DNA of 64,000 nucleotides from Hexactinellida sp. DTS-2022 (GCA_028753945.1 JAPNXP010000015.1:992001-1056000), one strand, 5' to 3'. Shown: positions 1-10,853, counted from the first letter of the stretch. Translations and numbers: made by a program. Notes: generated by a model from the letters alone, not told the origin.

Positions 1-345
1 GTGTGAGAAACAGAGGATATTTGCAACTCAATTGTGGCACAAACTGAGGCCAATTTTAAAATTCGTACAATGTGAAAAGGTGAGAATGAATTCTCTATCG
101 AATGGATATAAATTTTATATTCGGGCACTATTTTTTAACCTGTTGTGACATTAAATAGGTGTAAAAATGTTATCAAAAATCGTGACACCAGGTGATCATC
201 TGTAACCCATGAGACACCTATCCAGAAATTTGGGATCTTAGTTAATAAAACTGTTGGGTGGAGGGGATACAGAAGAAAATATACCAAAGTAATAAGATTA
301 GAACTGGGCCACGATAATATAGTGGGCACTGGGCACAGTAAAACT
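1..345 (-). repeat. Old minus-strand copy of the dispersed 1.2-kb repeat unit (head part)
   Basis: Read on the minus strand this matches the head of the units at 17.0-27.7 kb: the block around the CACCTGGGGT..ACGATTTTTGAT motif, the A/T-rich stretch and the GTGCCACAATTGAGTTGCAA block. Bases 300-345 hold a decayed single copy of the ~60-bp palindromic repeat, with GGGCCAC..TATAGT..GGCACAGTA. There is no coding signal; short frames here are by-products of the repeat. Confidence 0.75.
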
Positions 346-394
346 TCTTATTTTTTATGTTTTTATGTATTTAATACAGTATATATAATCCGTT

Positions 395-545
395 TAATTA
401 ATTAATTAATAGAGCCACCGGTTAATAGATTTCTCCGCTTAATGGGGTCTAAATTTCACAGGATTTTTAGGACGGAATTACAGTTTGACACAAAATGTTT
501 TGTTTATAGGTTTATCCGATAATAAGGTCAAACTAGTGGTACACT
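395..545. mobile_element. Remnant of a pogo/Tigger-like MITE
   Basis: The segment shares TTAATAGAGCCACCGGTT, TCTCCGCTTAAT and AAATTTCACAG with the element at 49,184-49,364, which has pogo-like ends and TA flanks. Here the ends are decayed, so the boundaries are approximate. Confidence 0.5.
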
Positions 546-557
546 AATACCTGTCTG

Positions 558-1789
558 TTGATTTTTCGTGAGAATAATAGTAAGTATTTTGTACCGACTT
601 TTCAACAAAGAAAAGAAGATTCTACTTCCGAATCTAAAAGCGAGAGTGATCTCTATTGGGCCCCGAGCGAAGAAACCAAAACAGAGAATAAGCAAACTAT
701 AAAACAAATGCCGTTTGTAACAGGTTTAGCGGCTCACAAACAATGCGAGGACAAGCGACAATCTACAAAGAGAAAACTAGATTCCTCAGATAGTAATTTG
801 AATCTTAAAAAGAAAATTGTCAAAAGTCGCGTAACAAAGGATTTCACGTTTGGAAAAGCAAAGGAGCAACCAGTACACAAGTCAAATGTTAGAATTAAGG
901 AAAGGGACTGTTTCGAACATTTGAAATAGTATGTGGAATTCAGTTCTGATGAAGAAACATTGAAGACAGATGACAAAATAAGTTATGAGGATAATCTACA
1001 AAAGAGAGAAGACCAACAGTTAATGGAAGATGAGATAGCATTAGTTAGCAGATACATACGGCAGCAGAAATTAGATGAGACACTAGCAATACAGCACAGT
1101 AGTGAGTCTCAAATAATATCTGTTGAGAGGGGAAGGAGACATTTGAAACAAATCGATAATACAGAGGAAGATTTAGCAACAGAAGATTGCTATATATACT
1201 GTGAGGATTGTGACGATATGCATTTTGGTGATTGTCCTCTGTATGGCGAGTTGGAACCGTTAAAAGAGTCGGAAATGAAAACGAATTCCCTGTCTTCAAT
1301 CCCAGTTCCTAAACAGCTCTGCTTAAGAATGTCACCCATACCAAACGCGGGACTTGGGATATTCGCGAGAGAGACAATCCCAGTCCAAACACGAAATCGA
1401 ACACAGAAAGATAAACCATTTCAATGTCAACTATGTTCACCTTCGTTTCAACTTAAGTCAAGCTTGACAAGACACACCCGTATACACACAGGAGTTAATT
1501 TATTAATATGTGACATATGTAATAAGAACTTTACTGAAAGCACAAGCTCACTGTGCACACTCGGACACACACGGGAGAGAACCCCTTTCAGTGCCTTAAA
1601 TGTAAAGCAAAGTTTGGCGACTCAAGTACTCTAGTTACGCATGTCCATACACACACGGGAGAGAAGCCGTACGAAAGCCTTACCTGTAATATACGGTTTA
1701 CCACTTCTTTCAATCGACTTCGGCATGCCCGTATACACACGGTTATATTTAGTTTGCCGTATTATAGTTTGTCGTTTTTCATGGATTAA
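558..1789 (+). pseudogene. PRDM9-like: PRDM9-like PR/SET zinc-finger gene, broken
   Basis: The frame contains YCEDCDDMHFGDCPLYG near 1190-1250, a match to the zinc knuckle that precedes the PR/SET domain in PRDM9/PRDM7. It is followed by PIPNAGLGIFA near 1335-1370, the conserved start of that domain. Within about 15 codons the sequence then jumps to C2H2 fingers (CQLC...HTRIH at 1423-1490), so most of the PR/SET domain is missing. The frame from 558 meets a stop at 927-929 and continues in the same frame to 1634. The second finger is frameshifted, and fingers continue in another frame to about 1740. The last visible finger has Ser for its first Cys, and the fourth knuckle ligand (normally His) is Tyr. 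In functional PRDM9 the PR/SET domain methylates H3K4/K36 and the fingers place recombination hotspots; none of that can be expected here. No KRAB domain or convincing start codon is visible. It could instead be the chance fusion of a PRDM fragment with another zinc-finger gene. Confidence 0.75.
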
Positions 1790-2530
1790 TTAAGAGTGTT
1801 AAGAGCATACTAATACACAACTCTAGCTAATTAAATATGAATTATTGTTGGTAATAATATAACCGATTATATAGGGTATATGGCAACCGTTTTCCAACAT
1901 GATAGGGTTCTTATATCCGATATTAATCTGGTCGTTGAAATCCCAAAATGGGTCATACCTAGAAAAAATTCATACAAAGCGTATTTTAGTATCATTAGAA
2001 GCGGAATTTTTCGTAGAATAACATATCCAAATCCGTTTGGGGAAAAAATTTTACACGAGTGGCAGTGTCGGCCATTTCATAGTAAATCGCCGACATTTTC
2101 GTAACTAACTTTCTCAAATCAATTCTAATCAACTTATAATCATCATATTTGTACTCAGCGTAAAATTTCCAGCAATTTGATATATCACATGACAACATTT
2201 GGAGGATTTCTCCATAGCAACGCTGGAATGTATCAAAAATATGTCAGGAATGTGCGAACATTCCAATTCTCAAATTGTGTGCCTATCCAATCTAGTGACC
2301 CCTCGTTCAACTCCACTAGTATAATTATACACATATCGACCCTCTAAAATGGGATTTGACGAGATCTAGCTCAAAATCTTCAATTTTAGGTTTATCTCGA
2401 TTAATCTCGATTAACCAACGACCAGACTATATGTTCTTATAACCGGTGTGCTTATATCCGACATCTACTGTACTACTCTCTGACAGCTTATTTATTTCCC
2501 TCACAATTTTTTCCTGTTAGTTATTCAACA
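1790..2530. other. Spacer; holds a diverged copy of a foldback arm
   Basis: No gene is visible. From about 2120 to 2310 the sequence resembles the left arm of the foldback element at 9562-10,853: both carry a CCATAGCAACG block, then AACATTCC with CTCAAATT/CTCCCAATTT, then GTGACCCC. Divergence is high, so this looks like an old copy. The last 100 bases before the fumarase start are A/T-rich and would contain its promoter; no clear TATA element was chosen. Confidence 0.4.
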
Positions 2531-4252
2531 ATGAATCAAATTCATAATTTACACCATACTGTTAGACTTTTCACTCGATTCACTCTACCACTAATAGCAC
2601 ACATCAGATATAAGAGCTCACCTCCGAAACCTTTCTTCTATCAAGATGTGCTAGCTGTCCCCACTAACACACCGGACAATACTCCGTACAGACTGATCAC
2701 ATCTGATTTTGTAACTAAAATGAGTGTCAATAATCGCGATTTCCTAAATGTAGCCAGCTCAGCTCTCACTCTGCTAACCAAAGAAGCAATGACAGATATC
2801 GCTCACTTACTCAGACCTGCACACTTGCAGCAGCTCAGCAACATCCTCAAAGACAGAGAGGCTTCTAACAACGATAAGTTCGTTGCTCTGACTCTTCTAA
2901 GGAATGCGAATATAGCCTCATCCATGGTCCTACCCGGCTGTCAGGACACCGGGACTGCAATTGTGATCGGCAAGAGAGGACACTGTGTGATGACAGACAG
3001 CAGGGACGAGGAGCACATAGCGCGAGGTGTGTACCAAACCTACACAGAGAGGAACCTCAGATACTCACAGGTAGCGCCAGCTGATATGTTCACAGAAGTG
3101 AACACCGCTACGAACCTCCCAGCTCAGATCGAGCTGTACGCTTCGCCTGGCAGTGAGTACAAGTTCCTATTCATAGCAAAGGGAGGCGGGTCTGCTAATA
3201 AGACATTTCTCTTCCAGCAGTCGAAAGCTGTTTTGAATAGAGAGAAACTGCTTCGGTTTTTCAAGAATGAGATTACTAAGTTAGGCACCGCAGCTTGTCC
3301 GCCATACCATCTGGCTCTTGTCGTTGGTGGGCTGAGCGCAGAGATGACTCTGAAGACAGTGAAACTAGCTTCCACTAAATACCTAGACAACCTCCCCACC
3401 TCTGGCAACGAGCACGGACAAGGGTTCAGGGACCTGGAGATGGAGCGGGAGGTGCTACATCTGACTCGGGCGACTGGCATAGGCGCTCAGTTCGGAGGGA
3501 AGTACTTCTGTCATGACGTCAGAGTAATCCGACTCCCGAGACACGGGGCCTCGTGTCCGATTGGAATCGGCGTGTCGTGTTCCGCAGACAGACAGGCGCT
3601 CGGCAAGATCACGAGAGAGGGCGTGTTCCTGGAGCAGCTGGAGCGGGAGCCTGGCAAGTTCCTGCCAGACGTGACAGAAGATCATCTGATAGAAGGCGAG
3701 GTCGTGAAGATAGACCTCAACCGCCCCATGAGAGACGTGCTGAATACGCTATCCGGGTACCCCGTGAAGACGAGACTGAGTCTCTCGGGCACCCTGGTGG
3801 TGGCGCGGGACATAGCGCATGCGCGCATACAGGAGAGGCTCTCCAGCGGACAGGGACTGCCCGAGTATCTGAAGGATCACCCGGTATATTATGCCGGTCC
3901 CGCTAAGACGCCAGAAGGAATGACCTCCGGTTCCTTCGGTCCTACAACGGCCGGGAGAATGGACTCGTATGTGGAAGAGTTCCAGGCTAATGGCGGGTGC
4001 TTGGTAATGCTCGCGAAAGGTAACAGGAGCAGACAGGTGACACAGGCCTGCAAGAAGCACGGAGGCTTCTACCTGGGCTCGATTGGGGGGCCAGCTGCTG
4101 TTCTGGCTCGGGATAACGTGAAGAAGATGGAGCTGCTGGAGTATCCCGAGCTTGGCATGGAAGCCGTCTGGAAAATTGAGGTAGAAGACTTCCCAGCATT
4201 CATAGTAGTAGATGATAAGGGGAATGATTTCTTTCAGGAATGGCAGATATGA
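2531..4252 (+). CDS. Fumarate hydratase, class I ([4Fe-4S]), probable mitochondrial isoform
   Basis: The 573-residue protein should catalyse the reversible hydration of fumarate to L-malate in the TCA cycle. It belongs to the iron-sulfur class I family, unrelated to the class II FH of vertebrates. The three cluster cysteines appear as C137 (GCQDTGT), C256 (ACPPYH) and C350 (GVSCSAD). Their spacings of 119 and 94 residues equal those of the Leishmania enzyme (C133, C252, C346 from memory). Other likely active-site residues are D139, H338 (RHGA), R426, T472/T473 and R476 (GPTTAGRMD) and K496 (LAKGN). The first acidic residue is D39; residues 1-35 are rich in His, Arg and hydroxyl residues, consistent with a mitochondrial presequence. 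Length fits the eukaryotic family. There is no intron. Codons are more G/C-rich than the surroundings, as expected for a constrained gene. Known animal carriers of class I fumarase include schistosomes. A 45-bp minisatellite begins about 150 bases past the stop. Confidence 0.95.
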   Translation: MNQIHNLHHTVRLFTRFTLPLIAHIRYKSSPPKPFFYQDVLAVPTNTPDNTPYRLITSDFVTKMSVNNRDFLNVASSALTLLTKEAMTDIAHLLRPAHLQQLSNILKDREASNNDKFVALTLLRNANIASSMVLPGCQDTGTAIVIGKRGHCVMTDSRDEEHIARGVYQTYTERNLRYSQVAPADMFTEVNTATNLPAQIELYASPGSEYKFLFIAKGGGSANKTFLFQQSKAVLNREKLLRFFKNEITKLGTAACPPYHLALVVGGLSAEMTLKTVKLASTKYLDNLPTSGNEHGQGFRDLEMEREVLHLTRATGIGAQFGGKYFCHDVRVIRLPRHGASCPIGIGVSCSADRQALGKITREGVFLEQLEREPGKFLPDVTEDHLIEGEVVKIDLNRPMRDVLNTLSGYPVKTRLSLSGTLVVARDIAHARIQERLSSGQGLPEYLKDHPVYYAGPAKTPEGMTSGSFGPTTAGRMDSYVEEFQANGGCLVMLAKGNRSRQVTQACKKHGGFYLGSIGGPAAVLARDNVKKMELLEYPELGMEAVWKIEVEDFPAFIVVDDKGNDFFQEWQI

Positions 4253-4404
4253 ATATGTGACGCCGTAGATGGTCCCCTTTATTAATATTGAATTATTTCT
4301 GACGCAGGGTTCTGTATATTTTCCGGGGAGGCGGAACCACGACGGTAAGCTAAGCAACCCGAACACTTTGTATAGGTTAAACTTTAACCTTCATTTGACT
4401 CCAC

Positions 4405-5595
4405 GGGGTCCAATGAGACCCCATAATTTTGGACCCCACTGGGTCCAATTCGCTACTATATTTTTGGGGTATATTCGGACCCCACTGGGTCCAATTCGCT
4501 ACTATATTTTGGGGTCTCTTCGGACCCCAATGGGTCTAAGTCGCTACTATATTTTGGGGTCTCTTCAGACCCCACTGGGTCTAAGTCGCTACTATATTTT
4601 GGGGTCTCTTCGGACCCCACTGGGTCTAAGTCGCTACTATATTTTGGGGTCTCTTCAGACCCCACTGGGTCCAATTCGCTACTATATTTTTGGGGTATAT
4701 TCGGACCCCACTGGGTCCAATTCGCTACTATATTTTTGGGGTATATTCGGACCCCACTGGGTCCAATTCGCTACTATATTTTGGGGTCTCTTCGGACCCC
4801 ACTGGGTCTAAGTCGCTACTATATTTTGGGGTCTCTTCAGACCCCACTGGGTCTAAGTCGCTACTATATTTTGGGGTCTCTTCAGACCCCACTGGGTCTA
4901 AGTCGCTACTATATTTTGGGGTCTCTTCAGACCCCACTGGGTCTAAGTCGCTACTATATTTTGGGGTCTCTTCGGACCCCACTGGGTCTAAGTCGCTACT
5001 ATATTTTGGGGTCTCTTCAGACCCCACTGGGTCCATTTCGCTACTATATTTTTGGGGTATATTCGGACCCCACTGGGTCCAATTCGCTACTATATTTTGG
5101 GGTCTCTTCGGACCCCACTGGGTCTAAGTCGCTACTATATTTTGGGGTCTCTTCAGACCCCACTGGGTCTAAGTCGCTACTATATTTTGGGGTCTCTTCA
5201 GACCCCACTGGGTCTAAGTCGCTACTATATTTTGGGGTCTCTTCAGACCCCACTGGGTCCAAGTAGCTACTATATTTTGGGGTCTCTTCAGACCCCACTG
5301 GGTCTAAGTCGCTACTATATTTTGGGGTCTCTTCAGACCCCACTGGATCTAAGTCGCTACTATATTTTGGGGTCTCTTCGGACCCCACTGGGTCTAAGTC
5401 GCTACTATATTTTGGGGTCTCTTCAGACCCCACTGGGTCTAAGTCGCTACTATATTTTGGGGTCTCTTCAGACCCCACTGGGTCCAAGTAGCTACTATAT
5501 TTTGGGGTCTCTTCAGACCCCACTGGGTCCAAGTAGCTACTATATTTTGGGGTCTCTTGGGACCCACTGGGTTCAAGTCGCTACTATATTTCTAG
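4405..5595 (+). repeat. 45-bp minisatellite, about 26 units
   Basis: Near-identical 45-bp units contain GGGGTCTCTTCAGACCCC, a GGGGTC/GACCCC inverted repeat, followed by ACTGGGTCTAAGTCGC and TACTATATTTT. A variant of 46-47 bp with GGGGTATATTCGG recurs near 4450-4500, 4690-4770 and 5050. Because the unit length is a multiple of three, several frames stay open on both strands; these are not genes. It is related to the array at 55,958-57,770. Confidence 0.97.
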
Positions 5596-5960
5596 AGGTT
5601 ACCTTTGGCACCCGAGAACCTGTTTAGATTTCCAATCAAAATTCACACATCCTCGCCAAGTTGTGACGTCATTGTCACATTTTGATTGAGAAGATGAAAA
5701 CTCACTTAATTGCCCATAATTCTTCCCTTCTATAAATTGATAATTCGCATAAAAATCTGAAAATTTATATAACATGCACAATAATATAAGATGCGGACAC
5801 GTTGACCACACCAGATTGCCAATATGCTTATTTATCATCAATTGATGACGTGATGAAAAAATCTCTTAATGTTAAAATTGACTGTTATTGGCCTATTTGA
5901 GGTATAATTAATTAGAAGTATAAATTCAACCACACTCCAACCGCCAAGAGTTTGTTATGT
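5596..5960 (+). mobile_element. Truncated, diverged copy of the Helitron family
   Basis: The segment aligns along its length with 6310-6640 of the complete copy: the TTTGGCACCCG..AAC block, GACGTCATTGTCACATTT, AAAAATCTGAAAATTTA and GATGCGGACACGTTG. The 5' end is missing and the minisatellite sits in its place. The 3' end is not recognisable beyond about 5960. Confidence 0.75.
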
Positions 5961-6186
5961 CATTGTGTCCCGCCAGGACGCCCCTAACTAATATTTTGTT
6001 CATGACTCTTAAATAAATTAATAAATATAATTGGGCTGAAATTTCTAACTGCGGCCCGGCCCTCGACCCGTATATTAAGTAACCATGCCCGCAGCCCTGC
6101 GCGCGGCAAGCGACTGGATTATTCGGCCTGCAGAATGCCCGCATTGATATTTTTGGAACGCAAGAGGCCCGAAGCTTGTATATAAA
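5961..6186. other. Spacer with G/C-rich blocks, unidentified
   Basis: No gene is visible. G/C-rich pieces (CGGCCCGGCCCTCGACCCG near 6052; CGCAGCCCTGCGCGCGG near 6090) resemble hAT MITE ends, but I could not pair them into a terminal repeat or find a target duplication. Confidence 0.3.
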
Positions 6187-6703
6187 TCTATACTATTAAA
6201 ACACAAGCCTGGGTGGGTGTGTGTATATATATATGTGTATATATTTGTTTGTATGTTACGAGTTGATTGAAGAAAGTGGACGGTTTCCAAATGAGATTTT
6301 TGGTATATAGTGGTAACTTTTGGCACCCGCCAACAAGTTGAGGTTTCCACTCAAAATTTCTCACACCTCGACAAGTTATGACGTCATTGTCACATTTCGA
6401 GAACACTGAAAATTCACTTAATCGCACATAATTCGCGCCCTTTAAGAGAGAAAAATCTGAAAATTTAATAGAACATGTACATTAATGATGCGGACACGTT
6501 GGTCGCACCAGATCACCAATATGCTTACTCATTATCGCATGATGACGTAATCACTAAATTTCACATTGTTATATTCTACTATTTTAGGCCTATTTACGCT
6601 TTATAATCAATGTTAGACGTGTATAAACCACACATCAACCGCGAAGCGGTTGGTGTGTGGTTGTGTTCTGCCGCGAAGCGACCTAGCAAGCGAAGCGCGC
6701 TAG
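6187..6703 (+). mobile_element. Non-autonomous Helitron with both ends
   Basis: The 5' end is TCTATACTATTAAAACAC, preceded by A. The 3' end is CGAAGCGCGCTAG, followed by T. A 5' TC, a 3' CTRR, insertion between A and T and absence of terminal inverted repeats are the Helitron signature. A short hairpin (AACCGC GAA GCGGTT) lies about 50 bp before the 3' end. There is no Rep/helicase gene. This 517-bp copy is the reference for reading the interrupted copy at 11,843-28,281. Confidence 0.85.
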
Positions 6704-6728
6704 TTGTTATTAATTTCAGTTCAAGAGC

Positions 6729-6892
6729 ATGGGCGTAGGCACCGGTAGGGTTGGTGGGGCTATGGCCCTACCAATAATATTACTCTTTCCATATAAGCTA
6801 ATACAAAAATATATGAATTGCCCTACCAATCCTGTCAGCATGGCCCCAAGGGCCCTACCAATCCACATTCCTTGTCTACGCTCCTGAAGAGG
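6729..6892. mobile_element. Short TIR element, hAT-like MITE
   Basis: The ends CATGGGCGTAGGCACCGG and CTTGTCTACGCTCCTG are inverted matches of the CAGGGGCGTAG type. The interior has several TAGGG..CCCTACCAAT inverted blocks. The flanks share only AAGAG, so the target duplication is decayed. A fragment of the same family seems to lie at 33,333-33,376. Confidence 0.6.
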
Positions 6893-7090
6893 ATAATTAG
6901 GGAATCCTTGTGTGGGACCTTGTTTCTGAAAACTGATGAATAAGGGAAAAATCAGTCTTCTTACTTTTATGTATTCCCAATTGGTACCTCGTGACAATTA
7001 AAAACAATAATACTGATCATAATGGGAGTAGTTCCCCCCCTAGCCGACCTGCGTGCAAATCTGTTGGCATGTATGACTATTTTAGTTTAC

Positions 7091-8012
7091 CAGGACTCCG
7101 AGTAAAGTCTGGGTAGCTCCGGGCACAGTGGGCAAATAGGTGGAAGTAGAGCATTTTTTTGACAAACTCAGATCTCAATTATATTGTAATAATTGAATTC
7201 TTCATACTCTAAAACCTAGGTAACCGAATTTGGGAAGTAAATAACATCAAATATTTCAGTTATGCTGTCCTGATGGAATGTCAATTATTTGGATCCAAAA
7301 ATATCTTTTTAATATTTTAGTTAACCACAGGATATAATTGTAAATATTTCATTCAAAACTAGTGCTTGAAAGTACAACTCAGTTTTCAATTACGTATATG
7401 CTTAAACTATATAATCTATTTCAATTCTAGAATCGATATTTATAGATTTAAACAAAATCTGTATCACTGGAATTAACTGCGTTCGGACAAATCTAATTTT
7501 GTTGATATAGTGCTGATATATATCGTGGGCATTCGTGGGCAAATGTTATTAAGTTTTTAAATTGAAGCTAGCCACAAAAGCATGAATTTAAGATATTTTT
7601 CAAGGGCGCGAAATGACGCGACGTGGGTCACCTAATGACTTTTAAACAAAATATATTAGGATTTTAACTGTTTTTGAAAAATTATATCAGGTTCAAGAAT
7701 TATAATCATTGATCATGGTTGAACAATAAATTTTTATTAACAAACCTTAAATATAATTTATGAGTGAATTATCATTAACCGTCTAGAACTGCGCTTAGGA
7801 AGACTACATATATCATTTTTGATAACGCCAATGATTCAGTTTACAGCTACCGATAACCTATATGTCAATAATACTTCATTACAGTCTATCTAGCATAGTT
7901 TTCCTACTTCCACTTACACCCCTGAATATGCCCACTGTGCCGGGAAACTCCGGGTAACTTCTCTTGGCAACCCGGACATGTCCGGGTGGCCGGGTGGCCT
8001 ACGAAGCCTATG
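7091..8012. mobile_element. TIR element of about 0.9 kb, hAT-like
   Basis: Long imperfect terminal inverted repeats are visible. On the left AGCTCCGGGCACAGTGGGC is followed by GGTGGAAGTAG; on the right CTACTTCCAC is followed by GCCCACTGTGCCGGG. The right end (CCTACGAAGCCTATG) belongs to the family of the element at 33,422. The flanks TAGTTTAC and AAATTTAC may be a mutated 8-bp target duplication. The A/T-rich interior shows no coding signal. Confidence 0.6.
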
Positions 8013-8075
8013 AAATTTACATTGTTATATATCTTATATTTCTATTAAACTTATCCCAGCGATTCTTCCTATATT

Positions 8076-8460
8076 TTGTATATGGCTCAATCCAAAATTA
8101 AAGGTCTATTGAAGCGAAAGAGGGCTGTGTCGTTTGAGACACCTAATTTTGAATTTGATGCTGAGGAATATACCTCTGATTGTGATAACATTTCTTTGTC
8201 AGAGATTGATGAAGATTCGTCTTACTCAGTTGGGTCTAGTATAGGCTCAGAAGATTCTGATAGCGCATTGTGTAATACTAGTGAGTCGGATTTGGGATCA
8301 ACACACTCACTAATGGATACTAATGAGGATGAAAATGAATTTATTATTTCTCGTGATTTATCTAAGTGGAGTAAATCTATTCCTAACTGTGATGATATAG
8401 CTGAAACTGAAATTTCTTCTAGTATTCCTGATTCTATCAGTGGATTTTCAAGTGTCTCAG
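8076..8460 (+). CDS. Acidic N-terminal exon, probably of the piggyBac-derived gene
   Basis: The open frame encodes 128 residues before the donor. A basic stretch near the start (KIKGLLKRKR) is followed by a long Ser/Asp/Glu-rich segment (EIDEDSS, EDSDSALCNTSESD), which is the usual make-up of piggyBac N-termini. The Met at 8082 (MAQSK) is an alternative start. The frame ends at CAG|GTATGT (junction 8460/8461), a good splice-donor consensus, and would stop four codons later if unspliced. The junction falls after the first base of a codon. The frame at 29,177 begins after an AG acceptor with the second base of a codon, so the phases agree and the join would give an Asp. This is inference; the alternative is a separate small gene or an unrelated remnant. 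Confidence 0.6.
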
Positions 8461-8963
8461 GTATGTTTGATTAATTCGCCATAATTTCGCGTTCAGCATC
8501 CTTAAGTTGATAACTTGACATACAATATTAATATCTAAGGGCCCTAGTTTTGAAAATGTAAACTGTTTTATAAGGAACCCTATTTCCTTATATATTTGGC
8601 CAATTTCTGCCTAGGCAGTTCCTAGGAGTTTCTAAATTTTTTCCAAATCTCAGCCTGTGTCCCTTATAAAAAGGTGCTCCTTATTTTCAAAAACGTGTAC
8701 TTGTTGATCTTGATTATATCGTCACGATGAGTAATTTATTTAGAAATTTTGATAAGTTCAATGAATTAATGGTGCTGTAACGGAAAATTTGGTTCCCTTG
8801 GAAAATTGGTCCGGCGGTACCAAAATTTTCATGGAAATTTGGTCCTTCTGTGGAAAATTGGTCCCTCTGAGGTTTGTGTTTTTTAGTTACCATATTACTA
8901 AATAGTAGCTTAGGCGATTTTTCGCCATATTGGGACCAAAATGTTTTATGAATAAGCCTGTCA
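8461..8963. other. Non-coding; short dispersed GGAAAATTGGTCC repeats
   Basis: No gene is visible. Between 8775 and 8870 the motif GGAAAATTGGTCC or close variants occurs four times, and it recurs inside the hairpin just downstream. Confidence 0.5.
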
Positions 8964-9034
8964 GTCACTGGAAAATTGGGCCCCGAAGATTGGCCCGGGG
9001 GAACAATCTTTTCGGGGCCCAATTTTCCAGTGAC
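8964..9034. repeat. Long hairpin with G/C-rich arms
   Basis: The left arm GTCACTGGAAAATTGGGCC plus CCGAAGATTG pairs with the right arm CAATCTTTTCGG plus GGCCCAATTTTCCAGTGAC. The arms are nearly perfect over about 29 bp with a short loop. It resembles a very short palindromic MITE. Confidence 0.7.
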
Positions 9035-9150
9035 AGTACTGATCAATAACATCTTGGGAGGCCATACGTCATTCAAAGATTCACGGATTCGAATTTTACT
9101 TCATAATCAGGTGGTTACATATAGTTGTGATGACCAACATAGTGTTAAAA

Positions 9151-9268
9151 AATCCAAAATTGCAGCTGTGCCGACAGCATGTTCCTTTGGAGGCAATATC
9201 TTTTGGTGGCTTGTTAATTGATAGTGCCTCCCTCCAAAGGAAAATGTCGGAACAGCTTCCAGGATTTC
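9151..9268. repeat. Isolated copy of the ~117-bp dispersed hairpin
   Basis: It starts ATCCAAAATTGCAGCTGTGC, then GTTCCTTTGGAGGC, a central CTTTTGGTGG loop, and ends with a decayed inverted arm. This is the same family as the hairpins between the 1.2-kb units, here standing alone. Confidence 0.75.
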
Positions 9269-9336
9269 ATATAGGGGGGTTGTAGAGGGAGGATACCACT
9301 TACACTACGAAGTTTGATCTGTCCCCCCCCCCTGAG

Positions 9337-9475
9337 CAGGGGCGTGCTGGGGTTGGGGGCCCATGCGGGATCCAATCAGAAAGTAATCGAAGCGGGGCCT
9401 GCGGTCCCACAAGGGGAGCCCTAGGGCGGCCCCGAGCGGATATCCCGCATCGATTGTATGGCCAGCACGCCCCTG
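9337..9475. mobile_element. hAT-type MITE with perfect 8-bp target duplication
   Basis: The ends CAGGGGCGTGCTGG and CCAGCACGCCCCTG are exact inverted repeats. Both flanks are CCCCTGAG (9329-9336 and 9476-9483). Length is 139 bp and it is non-coding. The 8-bp duplication and CAGGG ends are typical of hAT elements. Confidence 0.9.
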
Positions 9476-9561
9476 CCCCTGAGGAAGATACATTTCCAAG
9501 AGTGCCAAATGTCAGCTCCAATTCTCGTTAATTTCATGGCGCGTTAATTTCCTATAATAAG

Positions 9562-10853
9562 GTATAGTCCAGCAATATGGTGCAGGAAATGGTCGAATAG
9601 TGCATTTTCGAGATAAAAGCACCAAATTTTGCACAATTGTAGTATTATAGGTTCTGATCAACTTCAGCTATGGCACATAGCAGAATTTTTGGAAGAACAA
9701 ATTTTTCAGGGGGTCAAAAATTGGTGCCCAATCGAATCGCCGGAAGTATAAATACAGGATAGCTCATTCAAATGCATTCTTAACGACTTTATATTGTCAG
9801 ATTCGTGCTCAGCAATTAATTTCAAGCATTTTAATAGGTATATTGACCATATTTGGTGAGAATATTTTTTGGTTTTCCATAGCAACGGTAAGAATGTGAT
9901 AAACATTCCGATCTCCCAATTTGGAGTAACCATATCGAGTGACCCCTTGTTTTTCTCGGGTATGCGTACTGAGTGCGAATATACTATTAGAAACACTCTA
10001 AATATTAATTGTCAAGCCAAAAGTATGCATTTATCATATTCCAGCTCAAAGCCAAGATTTATCCAATATCAAAAGTAGTTGTTGCTTGAAGGAGCACTAC
10101 TGTACTTTGATCACAGAAAAAGCCGCAAGAACATGTATTTGTACTTGTACTACTTCTAGGCAGGCTTGGACCGGCCATAGTTCCATAGTGCAATGCACAT
10201 GCTCCCCCATTTATTCGTCTTTGTGTCAGGCCAGTAGCTAGGGGGAGGCTCGCCGGCTAGGTTAACTTTTGTGATATATCTGACATTTGGATTTGTTGTT
10301 GAATTGTATATTATTATTATTGGAGTTTCAATTTCCTCATGCTCACATTTTGTATTATACCCTCGAATGGCGAATCAAAATAGCAGGAAATGATAAATGC
10401 ATACTTTTGGCTTGACAATTAATATTTAGAGTGTTTCTGATAGTATATTCGCACTCAGTACGCATACCCGAGAAAAACAAGGGGTCACTCGATATGGTTA
10501 CTCAAAATTGGGAGATCGGAATGTTTATCACATTCTTACCGTTGCTATGGAAACCAAAAAAATTCTCACCAAATATAGTCAATATACCTATCAAAATGCT
10601 TGAAATTAATTGCTGAGCACGAATCTGACAATATAAAGTCGTTAAGAATGCATTTGAATGAGCTATCCTGTATTTATACTTCCGGCGATTCGATTGGGTA
10701 CCAATTTTTGACCCCCTGAAAAATTTCTTCTTCCAAAAATTCTGCTATGTGCCATAGCTGAAGTTGATCAGAACATATAATACTACAATTGTGCAAAATT
10801 TGGTGCTTTTATCTCGAAAATGCACAATCTTTCACCATATTGCTGGACTATAG
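9562..10853. mobile_element. Foldback element with ~480-bp inverted arms
   Basis: The left arm (9562-10,040, starting TATAGTCCAGCAATATGGTG) and right arm (10,388-10,853, ending CACCATATTGCTGGACTATA) are inverted copies with few differences. A loop of about 350 bp contains an A/T-rich stretch and a CAGGCTTGGACCGGCCA piece like a hAT end. The arms are non-coding. It abuts, at 9525-9560, a fragment of the palindromic element also seen at 19,494-19,672. Confidence 0.88.

Noticed and set aside
3124-4366. Long antisense and alternate frames within the fumarase gene (up to 205 codons)
   Set aside because: They are shadows of a conserved, G/C-richer coding sequence and match no family.
4269-5627. 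Several overlapping open frames of 70-190 codons on both strands with a 15-residue repeat
   Set aside because: They follow from a 45-bp period without stops; frames are open on both strands at once and the sequence is a minisatellite.
9300-9521. Two overlapping minus-strand frames of 67-73 codons
   Set aside because: They span a 139-bp MITE with its target duplications, so the frame is incidental.
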